This document shows positions 10,248 to 19,534 of a DNA stretch of 64,000 bases, piece by piece; position 1 is the stretch's first letter, and the number at the start of each line of letters is the position of its first letter. The translations under genes were made by a program, and so were the position numbers. The notes under the pieces are model-generated. The model did no database searches, had not been told where the DNA came from, and saw nothing but the letters and a program-made list of their open reading frames with translations. Where the stretch lies: positions 174,467-238,466 of the forward strand of contig MNCI01016492.1 in the NCBI GenBank assembly GCA_015680685.1, written 5' to 3'. The DNA comes from Gnetum montanum. Lineage: Eukaryota; Streptophyta; Gnetopsida; Gnetales; Gnetaceae.

Positions 10248-13043
10248 ATGGCCTCAAAACGTGGACAACAGGAACGTCCTGCTCAAGGTGGAATCAAATG
10301 ACCTAGGAGAGGTGAAGGACAAATTCTTGCCAGACAACATGTAGAGTAGGAGAAACAATCATTCAGTATCCACCAAGAGGACCCTACTACTGTACAGTCA
10401 AGGTAGGCGGAAGGAGGAGCTTCTGCTACGTCTAAACAGGGACAACATCTCACGTTGCCCCAGTACTGTGTTCAGGCCATCCATGAAAGGTCCATATTCT
10501 ATCCAATGATTGTGAAATTAAATTTTGAATCTTTCACAGAATTTTCTCTAGAGGTTGTTAGGGATCACCTCAAAGGATCCCCATTATGGCCTATCCTCTC
10601 TGAAAGCGGTGCCTGGTACTTAGGGGAAACGTACTAATTTTGGCACAACAAGGAACAAGGCACCATAGTTAACATTTGTGGTGTGACTGTTAATTTCTCT
10701 ATTCAGGCCATTTTGGAAGTATTAAACCTTTCGAATACAGGGCCAAAGGTTGCTCAGTTGTCTACCTGCTCAGACCCTGATGTGCGATGAGTTTGGTTAG
10801 AAAGGATGGATGGCAAGGAAGATAAGACATTTGGAGAGTTGAAGACAGAAGAGAGGATCTATTTTAAAATAGGAACTTATCACATCTTACCCACAAAGGA
10901 CATAAAGATAATTTCAACATATGCCGCAAGAGGATGTGCAGTGCTGATTGAAAAGGTTAATGCTAACCTACCTCATCTATACTTTACGGAGATCCTGAGG
11001 CAGTTTGAAGAAAGGAAGATAGGAAAGCTTGCATTGCCCTTCCCTTGTCTTATCAGGAAGTTGTACAAATGTGCTGGCATCAGAGGATACACAAATGATG
11101 TCCTCTAAAAATCCAAAACTGCTTCATATGCTAAACTGTTAAAGCCACCAGCTGCAAGGAAAATCATTGGTGAGACACTAGGACTAGAACAAGAAAAAGA
11201 ACAAACAACGAGGCCAACTACAACTCAACTTGTAGGACCCAACCAAATTTTAACCATGAGACCCAGCCAATAGCAAGAAGCAGGACCTAGCATGGGCCAC
11301 CAGGATCAACCGTCACCATCACAAGATTACAGACCGTCGATGAGCCATCTCAAGGCCATTGCTGAGATGGTCAGTTGGGGAAGTTGTGATGATGCAAATC
11401 TATTCCATGTCATTGATGATGTCGTACAACCCATGGTTTCTTTGGATCACGCAAGGGGTGAAGTGTACATCCATACAGGGGGAGAGGAGGGCACTTGGTC
11501 ACAACAAATCTCAAGGAACACTGCATCCTTTCAAGTACAATTAGAAACTGGTGAAGGAGCCACAGTGGTGATCATGTAGCACCAAAATGCAGTAGGAGTT
11601 GCAAAAGTGGTCACCAACCACATTAAAGAATCATTCAATGTACCTATTGTGCCACTAGCAGATCTTACAGGAGCATAGGATGCTCAAACTCTATCCAGAA
11701 CCTCAATGACTCCTGCTGAACATGAGGATGTACTTGATCGATTGCTACAAACAAGACAGGTAATGACGTCCTTGTTTGACATCCTAGAGGATGTTACAAA
11801 AATTCAATTAGATCTCATTTCAACCAAAAAGAATTTGTTCTTGATAGAGATGAGGGCCAAGCACACTAAAGCAGAGGTGCAAAGATTGCAAGAAAGGCTC
11901 GTGACCTTACAAGCAGCACAACGGGATCCTTTGCAATTCATTCCTGCAGACTAGCTAGACACTTTTAAAACTAAGAAACTTACCAAATTATTGACAAAGA
12001 ATAAGAAGGTGGTAGAAGAAAAAGAGAAGGTTGTTTGGGATGTCTCTATAGCACAAGTGCAAACTTACATGCACACCAAGGTACTCAAAGCCTTATAAGA
12101 GGAAAATAAGCAACTTGTTGCTAACAACCTCCAGTTGACCTCTATGGAAAAACAAAAGAATGTTCTCGAAGAGCATTTTCAACAGCTACAAGAACAACTA
12201 GTCAAGCTCAACCAAGACATGAACCATTTAGCTAGGAAAAATCAAACCCTCTCTATGGAGGAGGTACACACCATCCGTTAGAAGATGGCTATTGAAATAA
12301 GCACATAGCAAAATGAGGCTAAATGGCATGAAAAGCTAAAGGAGCATTTCTGGGACCAGGTGGGGATGTATAAAAAGATCATTGAGAAGAAGATCCATAT
12401 GGCCAAGTCCCACATCAATGCTCTTAGTGCTCAACACACTAACTGGTAGGCCATATTGGACACATATGCATTTGTCCACTAAATGGAAGTTAAGAACTGG
12501 GACCTGCAAATCCAGGATCTTATAGAGTACATAGAGTTGGCAAACCTTCGATATGCCAACCTTTCCATGTTAATAGTAGGGTTCCTGAGAACAAAGCTTG
12601 AGCAATAGGTAGCCACCACCTATGTCAAATATGAAATAGAATTTGCAGAACGCAAGAAGTTATTGCAAAAATTGGAGGTTGTAAATTCTAAACTCGAGGT
12701 GATTAAAGCAAGCTACCAGGGGCAAAAAGGTGTCTTAACAAACTTGGCTCAATGGATTTCAAATTTTTAAGAATACAAAGATAAAGCAAGAGCTTACGAG
12801 GAGGAATGACGGGTATTTGTGGCTTGGTATGTCAAAGCAAATAAAATGTTTCCGCAACTACCATGCCCATGGGAGGTGCTGACTCCATCAAACATCGGAA
12901 CATCATCATGGAGAACATAGGATCCCTGAACTGAAGAGGAGAAACTCCAGGCCATACATCAACGCCATCAAATCCTAAGACCTGGAGCACAAGACAAGGG
13001 AAAGGCACCCATGGAGGAGCCACCACAACCAGGAACTACATGA
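10248..13043 (+). pseudogene. Element A aORF: plant-transposon-protein domain plus long coiled coil
   Basis: A single frame of 931 codons from ATG 10248 to TGA 13041, with about 20 internal stops (roughly half TAG) and no frameshift. Order: a basic, polar N-terminus; a globular region (about residues 80-285) containing SPLWPILSESGAWYLGETY and, near residues 259-278, GKLALPFPCLIRKLYKCAGI, resembling the KLPFPSLI-x-LC signature of the 'putative plant transposon protein' domain; a Pro/Gln-rich linker; then a long Lys/Glu/Gln/Leu-rich coiled coil (about residues 490-850); and a short conserved tail with CPWEV. No signal peptide or membrane segment is seen, so it does not look like an envelope protein. 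Related frames occur in B, C and H. Function unknown. Confidence 0.75.
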
Positions 13044-13236
13044 GTTCCATCAATTTTGTAGCTATAGGATTTTCTTCTGATTCTGATTGTAACCACCCAT
13101 TCTCTATGTTGTGTCTTAATTTTGTTCTAATTCCATACTATGGCATGAGCCCATTCTCATCAGTCAATAATCCTATACCTATCCACTGTGTAATCAATGG
13201 AGCTTGTTCTCACCTTAACTTGAGGACGAGTTTTCA

Positions 13237-13252
13237 TTCAATCATGGGGGTA
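13237..13252 (+). other. Polypurine tract of element A
   Basis: CATGGGGGTA lies directly before the 3' LTR. The same CATGGGGGTA tract precedes the 3' LTRs of B and C. Confidence 0.7.
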
Positions 13253-14076
13253 CGATGAGTCATGAATTGTTGGCTACGATATTGCACCCATGATATCACA
13301 TACACAATATCGCAGCCTATCTCCTCATCTATAAATAAGTGGTAGGCAGATTTGGTAGGCCCTTTTTGAATTTTTTTGGAAGTTTTGAAGTTCTAAGTCT
13401 TTAGTTTTTAGTAGTTTTTCCTCTCAACCCTTTTCTTCCAGTGCATGCCCACTGTGTGGTGATTGTACTTGTATGGCATCCTTATTCAAGTGTGACATAC
13501 TTAGACAAGCACATGACCAACAATAAATATCGTGATTACTTCATCATTACATCATCCACTTAGCGTAATTATTCATTTAATTATTATTGTTATTTATTGC
13601 TTCTTAGTTAATCTCTCTACCCTTATCTCCTAGTAATGCAGAATGCGTACGACTTAATCATGAGCATTTAAGTGTGACTACTTGGTAACCTAGTAGCGTA
13701 CCTAGGCCATGCACTTGGTAATCCCAGTGGTAGTTGTGCATGAGGTCCAAGATGTGTATGGAGGATTAAGGAACGGATGCTCATCACACTCAAGCTAGTG
13801 TAGATTCTCTCTCACTCACTCTCTCTCCTAACTTAGTTAAGATTATTTCCTATCATACCCAGGAGTAGCGTTAGCATAGGAACACATCATACACCTCACT
13901 CTGGACTAAACCATACGTGACAAAGCTAATACTAGTCTAGGTGGGAAGACAGTGAACTGCAATCTACAAGTAACTATCTAGGTACCACAACTAGCCCATC
14001 TGCGAAGTTCGATCGGATTGTGCATGAAACTCTTGTATTCGTATGGTTGAGTGTAGGGGTACCTTGCCTCTCATCA
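13253..14076 (+). repeat. Element A 3' LTR
   Basis: 824 bp, aligned end to end with the 5' LTR but shorter: it lacks one U3 repeat block, the 40-bp duplication and the TC expansion. It ends CTCATCA and is followed by the target duplication CTATG (14077-14081). Its first base is mutated (CGATGAGTCATG). Confidence 0.85.
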
Positions 14077-14081
14077 CTATG
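14077..14081. repeat. Target-site duplication of element A, right copy (CTATG)
   Basis: Matches 5252-5256 exactly and marks the exact end of element A. Confidence 0.85.
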
Positions 14082-14993
14082 CAAGCTGTAACTTTTTCAT
14101 TTATCCATTTCAACATCTTATCTAACTTTTCTTCAAGCTCATCGATAGACTTTTTTATAAGCAAGTTTTGTTGTGAAATCACCTCATTAAAAGCTACCTC
14201 TTTTTCCTTATCATAGATGTGGACCTTATTCTTTTGAAGAGTTGGGTCCCAATGATATTTCACAACACTCTCCCATTTACATAACTCTCATTCTTATTTT
14301 GTCACACACTCGATTAGCTTTTGAATTTGATAGATTTCTAGTTTGTATAATTGACCTTGAGCATAGATCCCAAAGGTCTCTCTCATTTGACTATGAAGCC
14401 CATCTATGATGTGGAAAATTTGTTCAAAGGTTATTCATATCAATACTTTTGATGCAACTTTCCTTGTAATAACTATGGGGTATTTTAACTACCTCTATGA
14501 TCTGCATCATGTTCTTAGTTACCAATAAGGGTTCATCATCATTAGACATGTCATGATGAAAATTTCTATTCCTATTTGTCTGATTGTGATAATTCTGTAT
14601 AAGTTCATTTTGATATCTTTGATTTTTCTCGTGGTTTTAATTGCTATTTTTATTTCAACTCCATAGTGGAGCTTTGTCTCTATACCTATGTTCATCTTCA
14701 TCAAAACTAGATGTTGAAGAGGGAGAGAAAGATGAAGAACTAGGAGGATTGCCATGGCTTCTATGGTGTTCCCCATGGTCCCTTGATTTATCTTTAGGTC
14801 CTAGGCCTTGAGGTCCCCAAGGATTATCTACCTTAGGTGAATATAGTCCTTGAGTGTAGTCAAGGTGGTCATGAACATAAGAAACCCATGCATGAGGTTT
14901 TTCAGTCCAATTTTCTTCAATATATATCACATTAGTTATCCAATGAATATTCGCTTCATATGATGCACTATTACTTCCTTGTGAAAGAGACAT
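14082..14993 (-). pseudogene. Element H gag, N-terminal and middle parts
   Basis: Starts at ATG 14993 with MSLSQGSNSASYEANIHW, alignable with the A gag start. An acidic and Pro/Ser-rich segment follows (about 14780-14690). The capsid core with the WYRSL-type motif is missing: the frame jumps from the N-terminal segment (about 14450) to the segment after the core, recognisable as the equivalent of DETRETLGMYAQGQLYKLR (about 14400-14330). The last part reads toward 14082 and, across element A, into 5251. Many stops and frame changes are present. Confidence 0.65.
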
Positions 14994-15099
14994 TATTCTT
15001 AGGTAATTATGTGTGTTATTTAATATTTTTTGAAAGATAATTCATTAAGGAATTTATAGAGATCATGTATAATATTACTAATCTAGATAACTAGCACCA

Positions 15100-15118
15100 T
15101 CCTTGGCAACAGGGTGAA
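15100..15118 (-). other. Primer binding site of element H
   Basis: Read on the minus strand, TTCACCCTGTTGCCAAGGA directly follows the LTR end and resembles the tRNA-Asp-type PBS of the other elements. Confidence 0.6.
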
Positions 15119-16027
15119 TGATGAGCGACAAGGTACCCCTACGCACAACCATATGAATCACAAGCATTCATGCATGATCTAGTCAAATTTCATGGATGGG
15201 AATAGTTGTGCATCTAGATCATTATGCCTTGATCATAGTTCACTATCTTCCCACTTTGAACTAGTCGTAGCTTTGTCATGTATGGTTTACTCCAAAGTGA
15301 GGCATATGATTCTTGATGTTGTTAGACCCTAAGCTACTCTTAATGATGATAAAAAAATTAATAGTGTAATCTAATTAACAATGGAAAGTGTAACCAACCT
15401 ATTTGTGATGAGTATCTGTTCCTAACCTTCCATACATGCCTTGGACTTTGTTCAACTATAGCTAGGATTACTAAGCATATTGTTATTGGGTGTACCAATG
15501 ATAACACTACTAGGTTACCAAGTAGTTACACTTAAGTGCTTGTGATTAGTCATACTCATTCCACTTAATGATAGAAAATGATAGAGAGAAATAAATGATA
15601 AACATTAACTAAGGAAAATAGTAAGTATTTAAGTAATTAAAAACGGTAATAAAGCTAAGTGGATGATACAATGATGGAAGTAATCTCGATCTTTATTGCC
15701 AAACATGTAACGTGTCCAAGTACGTCACACTCAAATAAGGATGTCATACAATCACTTAAGATCGCACTACAGGCATGCACTAGAAATTAACAAAACTTAA
15801 AATCTGTCAAAATCTTTGAATCTATCTTCCTATCTATCTATCTCTCTAGCATGGACCCAAGTGTGGTATTTATAGGCTAACATACAAGGGGTGATATTGG
15901 ATCCTTGACATTGGAGGTTGTGCCCCAATATTGAATACCCAACATCTTGGCCCCAATATCAGATACCCAACATCATGGCCCTAATATTGAATACCCAATA
16001 TTGCAGCCCTACAAAACATGAGTCACC
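15119..16027 (-). repeat. Element H 5' LTR
   Basis: About 909 bp on the minus strand, opening TGGTGACTCATG (from TGATGAGTCATG) and closing GCTCATCA. The U5 end (GTAGGGGTACCTTGT) is shared with A, B, C and G, while the U3 has its own 28-bp repeats. TATAAATA lies on the minus strand at 15874-15867. Confidence 0.8.
15923..16006 (-). repeat. Three 28-bp U3 tandem repeats of element H
   Basis: Units 15923-15950, 15951-15978 and 15979-16006 share the pattern CCCCAATATTGAATACCCAA and differ by a few substitutions. They sit about 50 bp upstream of the LTR TATA box, where A has its 14-bp palindromic units. Related motifs recur at about 2970-3040 before the H aORF. Confidence 0.85.
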
Positions 16028-17169
16028 ACATAGTAAAAACCTTTTGGGTTATAAAACCATCCCTACTAGACAAATACATGTCCACATCATGGAGAAAGAT
16101 GTTAATATTTTCATCACCTCTCTCGCTATTATAGGACCCAGGTTTTCTGACTTTGATTTAGGCCACTACCTTGGGCTCTTTAGCAAGGAATCATGCTAGG
16201 AAGCACTTTAAGATGACATTTTTAATTTGAATTTGGACATCTCTTGGTTCACTCCAACTAGGGCATCCTCTAAAACATTCACCTGTGTAACCAAGTCATC
16301 ATCAATCAAAACTTCCTTTGACTAGGTCATCTAAAAGAATCCAAGGAGATCTTTCTATAGGTCTAGCATATGATCTAGATGGCCCTCTAGGACAATGACC
16401 TTAATATTGCCAATTTTACATTTTCCTTAGGGTAGAGTTCTAAATTATATTGAGGAGAGTCCATCTCTTTAAGGATATAGTAAATCATCTCGATGCTATC
16501 AAGGCCAAGGATGATCAAGGCATCATCCATGACCTTGACCTTCTCCCAAAGATTTTGAAACCTGGCCTCATCCTTGCCAAGTTCCTCCTCGATCTCCAGG
16601 TTGGCCTAGTCCTCGACCATCCTACAAGGTCCACCTAGATTCATTGTATAAGAGACCTTCTCATAAGACCACCAATAACAAGATTTGAGTGATTTGTAGA
16701 AGTTAAAAATGGAAACCTCATTAACCAAAAAGCCTCTCTTTCCCTTTATCAGTTGAATTTCAACTGACAAATGTTGAGACTCTAATACTATCTCTAACAA
16801 TGTTGTCCCTAACACATTATTTGACACCTTAAGAATTTCTAAAATAGGTTTAGATTTGGAACAAAACTCAAGAGGAATATACCTTAGTGATTAATAAACC
16901 CAAAATACATGCCAAAAAACAATTTGGTAATGTTAGCATATAACCTAAGTAGTATTTATAAAACTCAAATGTGTAATACTGTAATTTAAGCTAGATAACA
17001 CTCCTTTGCTCCACTCACATGGACACCACAAGGACTACTAGTTAAATCCTTTAAATTCATCACTACATGTTGGTAGTCAGTATCATGCTCTTATGATGAC
17101 ACACAATGTCCTATAGCAAGTTCTGTGACACACCCTACTTACCCCAAAGTAGAGTTGAAGATAATACCT
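16028..17169. other. Old intergenic DNA with a possible decayed coding remnant
   Basis: On the minus strand, about 16840-16450 reads as a mostly open frame with one stop (acidic, helix-rich, including NLEIEEELGKDEARFQNLW). It may be a remnant of a retroelement protein, but I cannot assign it. The rest up to 17169 shows nothing I can support. Confidence 0.3.
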
Positions 17170-18149
17170 TTCTCTCACCAAATGGAAGTCTTAATGCCTT
17201 GCTTGAAACTTATAAAACTATCACCACTAATATAGTCAAACACATCATATAGTACAAACAAGGTATTGATGCCTTGCTTGGAATTTACCATTAAATCTTC
17301 TCTCATGTCATGTTATACCAAATCATACATAAATGAGAATGCTTTCAATACAACAATAATAGCTTTGATACAATTGTTTCTTGGATTTTAGTGATTTAAG
17401 TTTTAAACAATTTTCCTTATCTAAAACAAGATAAGAAAGGTGTTCATATTTTACTATATTGCCAAGATTTATTATAGGTGTAAAGCCTTAAGAAAAGACA
17501 ATAGGCACATAAAGTATAATACACTTTGTATCAAGAAAAAAAGAATCACCACTTAGTAAAAATATGTAGGAAAGGTAAAACTTCAAAAGTAAGGACCATA
17601 CCTAGGAAGCCCTCATCATACTAAGGGTATGCTCTATTTTTCTCTATAGAAATGGCATGTGAATTAGTAAATTATATTTTAGATATTTTAGTCAATGATT
17701 TAAAATCATTAAAATGATATATCTTCAAATCGAAATATTTTAACTAATGACACATTTTACTTTCAAAAATACCTAACAACTAGGATTTCACTTCACACAT
17801 AACACAAACAATGTCATACTCATTTAGAGCTACTTTTTCCTTTGATCTTTTTATCACCTATACCTTGAATCTTATATTGTACTTTTAAATTATGATTTTC
17901 ATTAAAATCTAGTAATTATGACATAAATGTGAATCCATTGTTTCAAGAAAAATAACAAAGGGTTTTCTCCAAGTAAAATTAATTTCATTCTTTGCTAAAC
18001 AAAAAACCTTTCCTACCTAATATAAGGCTTTCCTTTCTATGATACGTGGTATGTAATGGTAAATTCACCTGGTAATGCGTTGGTGCTCGCGATCCCTCAG
18101 TGGTTGTGTAACTTCCAAGCAGGGCGTTAATGCCTCTGTTTGGCCAGAA
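17170..18149. mobile_element. Non-autonomous TIR element, copy 1 (about 1 kb)
   Basis: The two ends are inverted copies of each other over about 45-50 bp: left CTCACCAAATGGAAGTCTTA and right, reversed, CTGGCCAAACAGAGGCATTA, both running on into a TGCTTGGAAGTTACAAAAC-like stretch. The interior aligns in direct orientation with 22131-23377. It codes for nothing convincing. It ends about 300 bp beyond the stop of the RING gene. It resembles a MITE-like DNA transposon; superfamily and exact ends (within about 3 bp) are uncertain and I see no clear target duplication. Confidence 0.55.
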
Positions 18150-18454
18150 GGACACACTGTATGGAAAAAAATATTTTGAAACTAACTGTCCGAAGGACAC
18201 ACTGTACATAGTAAAAGAAAAAACAAAAACATCTGTTGGAGCCCAAAGAGAACCAAGCTGCCCTTGTCGGGTAACTGGAACGCTTGTCGAGATGCTACCA
18301 GAGACGTCCTTGTCCTTGAGTCTCCGCACAGAAATGTGATTAAAAATATCAAATGATAGTAGCCCTGCAACCCCAAATAATAATCCCAGCGTTTGCGTTG
18401 GAAGCCAGATATGATCCAACAGATTTTCCGCGCTGCCTTTACCATGGTACCAAA
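18150..18454 (-). other. 3' flank / probable 3' UTR of the RING-H2 gene
   Basis: No recognisable gene. A long minus-strand frame (18521 to 17985, 178 codons) overlaps the end of the RING gene and runs into the TIR element; I treat it as chance. A 15-bp direct repeat (GAAGGACACACTGTA) occurs near 18148 and 18193. Confidence 0.4.
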
Positions 18455-18910
18455 TTAGAGCACAAAAGAAGGAAGAGCAGAAGAAGATTGAGAAGAGGAA
18501 GGAAACGGACCCCGGGTGCAAGTTTCAGGTGGTGGAGTTGTAGCGCCTCCAAGAGTGGCCACAGGAGTTCTGCAAATGGGGCATGTGAAATGGCGACGCA
18601 GCCATGAATCGATGCATCTTGCATGAAACATGTGGCCGCAGCCGGGCAACATCTTCGCAAGTTCTCCTTCTGCAATTTCAGACAAACATATCACACATTC
18701 ACACTCACAGCCTTCGCAGATGGATCCGTTCCACACAAATTCTGTAGCAACAGCAACATCCTCTGCTTCCGAGTAGAGGCGGTCCCAGCAGTGGTGAATG
18801 AAGCAGAGCAGTGCAATCGTGATTCCCGCGAACAAGGCGACACAGCCCAGAGAAATGATTAATTCTGTTCCTGTGCTTGTTCTTTCGCCTGCGTAACCCT
18901 CGACGGCCAT
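18455..18910 (-). CDS. RING-H2 finger protein, ATL type (putative E3 ubiquitin ligase)
   Basis: A 151-residue intronless frame from ATG 18910 to the stop at 18455. A hydrophobic segment at residues 17-38 predicts one N-terminal membrane anchor. A complete RING-H2 follows at residues 72-113 (C72, C75, C91, H93, H96, C99, C110, C113) with the ATL hallmarks Pro before the third ligand (PGC) and IDSWLRRH before TCPIC. The C-terminal tail is rich in Pro, Ser and Thr. By family knowledge such proteins sit in membranes and pass ubiquitin from an E2 to substrates; the substrate is unknown. The GLD motif usual between the anchor and the RING in ATLs is not evident, and a Cys-rich stretch (C65, C68, C70) precedes the RING. 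I see no intact TE coding in the gene. Confidence 0.9.
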   Translation of the reverse strand: MAVEGYAGERTSTGTELIISLGCVALFAGITIALLCFIHHCWDRLYSEAEDVAVATEFVWNGSICEGCECECVICLSEIAEGELAKMLPGCGHMFHARCIDSWLRRHFTCPICRTPVATLGGATTPPPETCTRGPFPSSSQSSSALPSFVL

Positions 18911-19374
18911 GGATTCTTCTTGCGTCTGTGATTCTTAGGTCGCTTCTTAATGGGAATCCTTGCTCAGACGAGTTTAATTTGCGGCCAAGTCGCTGGATTT
19001 GCAGGAGCTAATTGTCGTTTCGTACTACACAGCTGTGATAGCTGATCTGTTTCACGATGTAGAAAGACAAGAAGGCTTACTGCTTTTGACCTTTGGATGA
19101 CTGGAGAGGCAGTTTATTAATGCTATAATTTTACTGTGTACAGACATTTTGGTTTTGCTATCATGTACACCCACCTATGGTGGGTGAGAGTCCCTGAATC
19201 ATACGCAATTCAAACTTTCAAATACCACCTAATGATAGGAAAAGGTCGAGTACAAAAAGAATCCTGTGAAGGCCGGACTCTTTCATTTGAAGTGATTTAA
19301 GTAGGTAACCATAAGCTGGATGTATCTTCCCTATGATGATGTATCTTCACTATGCCTTAACTACTATGTAGGTT
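18911..19374 (-). other. 5' flank / putative promoter of the RING-H2 gene
   Basis: Upstream sequence for the minus-strand gene. The ATG at 18910 has G at +4 but a weak -3 base. No strong TATA box is obvious; an AT-rich stretch near 19110-19135 is the best candidate. Otherwise nothing seen. Confidence 0.3.
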
Positions 19375-19534
19375 TATTGTTCTAGCTCATGCACCTTGGT
19401 TAACCATAATCAGTCACTATGCAAATATTGTTCTAGCTCATGCACCTTGGTTAACCATAATCAGTTACAAGTGCATTAACTATTATGTATATTCATTGTG
19501 GCACCTCATACACCTTGGATAACTATCGTCAATC
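19375..19534. repeat. 40-bp direct repeat (period 51) with a third degenerate copy
   Basis: A 40-bp block containing GCACCTTGGTTAACCATAAT is exact at 19375-19414 and 19426-19465. A weaker copy (CACCTTGGATAACTATCGTC) lies at about 19487-19534. Confidence 0.8.

Larger units (their letters stand above)
5257..14076 (+). mobile_element. Element A: complete pol-less Athila/Tat-like LTR retrotransposon
   Basis: An 8,820-bp element with both LTRs (5257-6201 and 13253-14076), a PBS, a polypurine tract and a 5-bp target duplication. Inside it carries gag (6343-8187), a roughly 1.5-kb noncoding spacer, an internal promoter, and a long aORF (10248-13043). I found no protease, RT, RNase H or integrase signature anywhere. 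It is therefore non-autonomous and would have needed pol from elements like B or C. It inserted inside gag of element H. Both coding frames are held over their full length apart from stop codons, so it was probably functional as a passenger until fairly recently in relative terms. Confidence 0.85.

Noticed and set aside
10248-13043. aORF as an envelope gene of an endogenous retrovirus
   Set aside because: No signal peptide, no transmembrane segment and no cleavage-site pattern; the C-terminal part is a coiled coil and the N-terminal part resembles a plant transposon protein domain.
15923-16006. CRISPR-like array of 28-bp repeats
   Set aside because: The units are head to tail without spacers, lie in an LTR U3, and the context is a plant genome.
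16450-16638. 62-codon plus-strand frame as a gene
   Set aside because: The opposite strand has a more protein-like acidic frame that is itself broken; neither shows a recognisable domain.
17985-18521. Minus-strand open frame of 178 codons overlapping the RING gene
   Set aside because: Its start overlaps the real RING coding sequence in another frame and its end lies in the TIR element; no family features.
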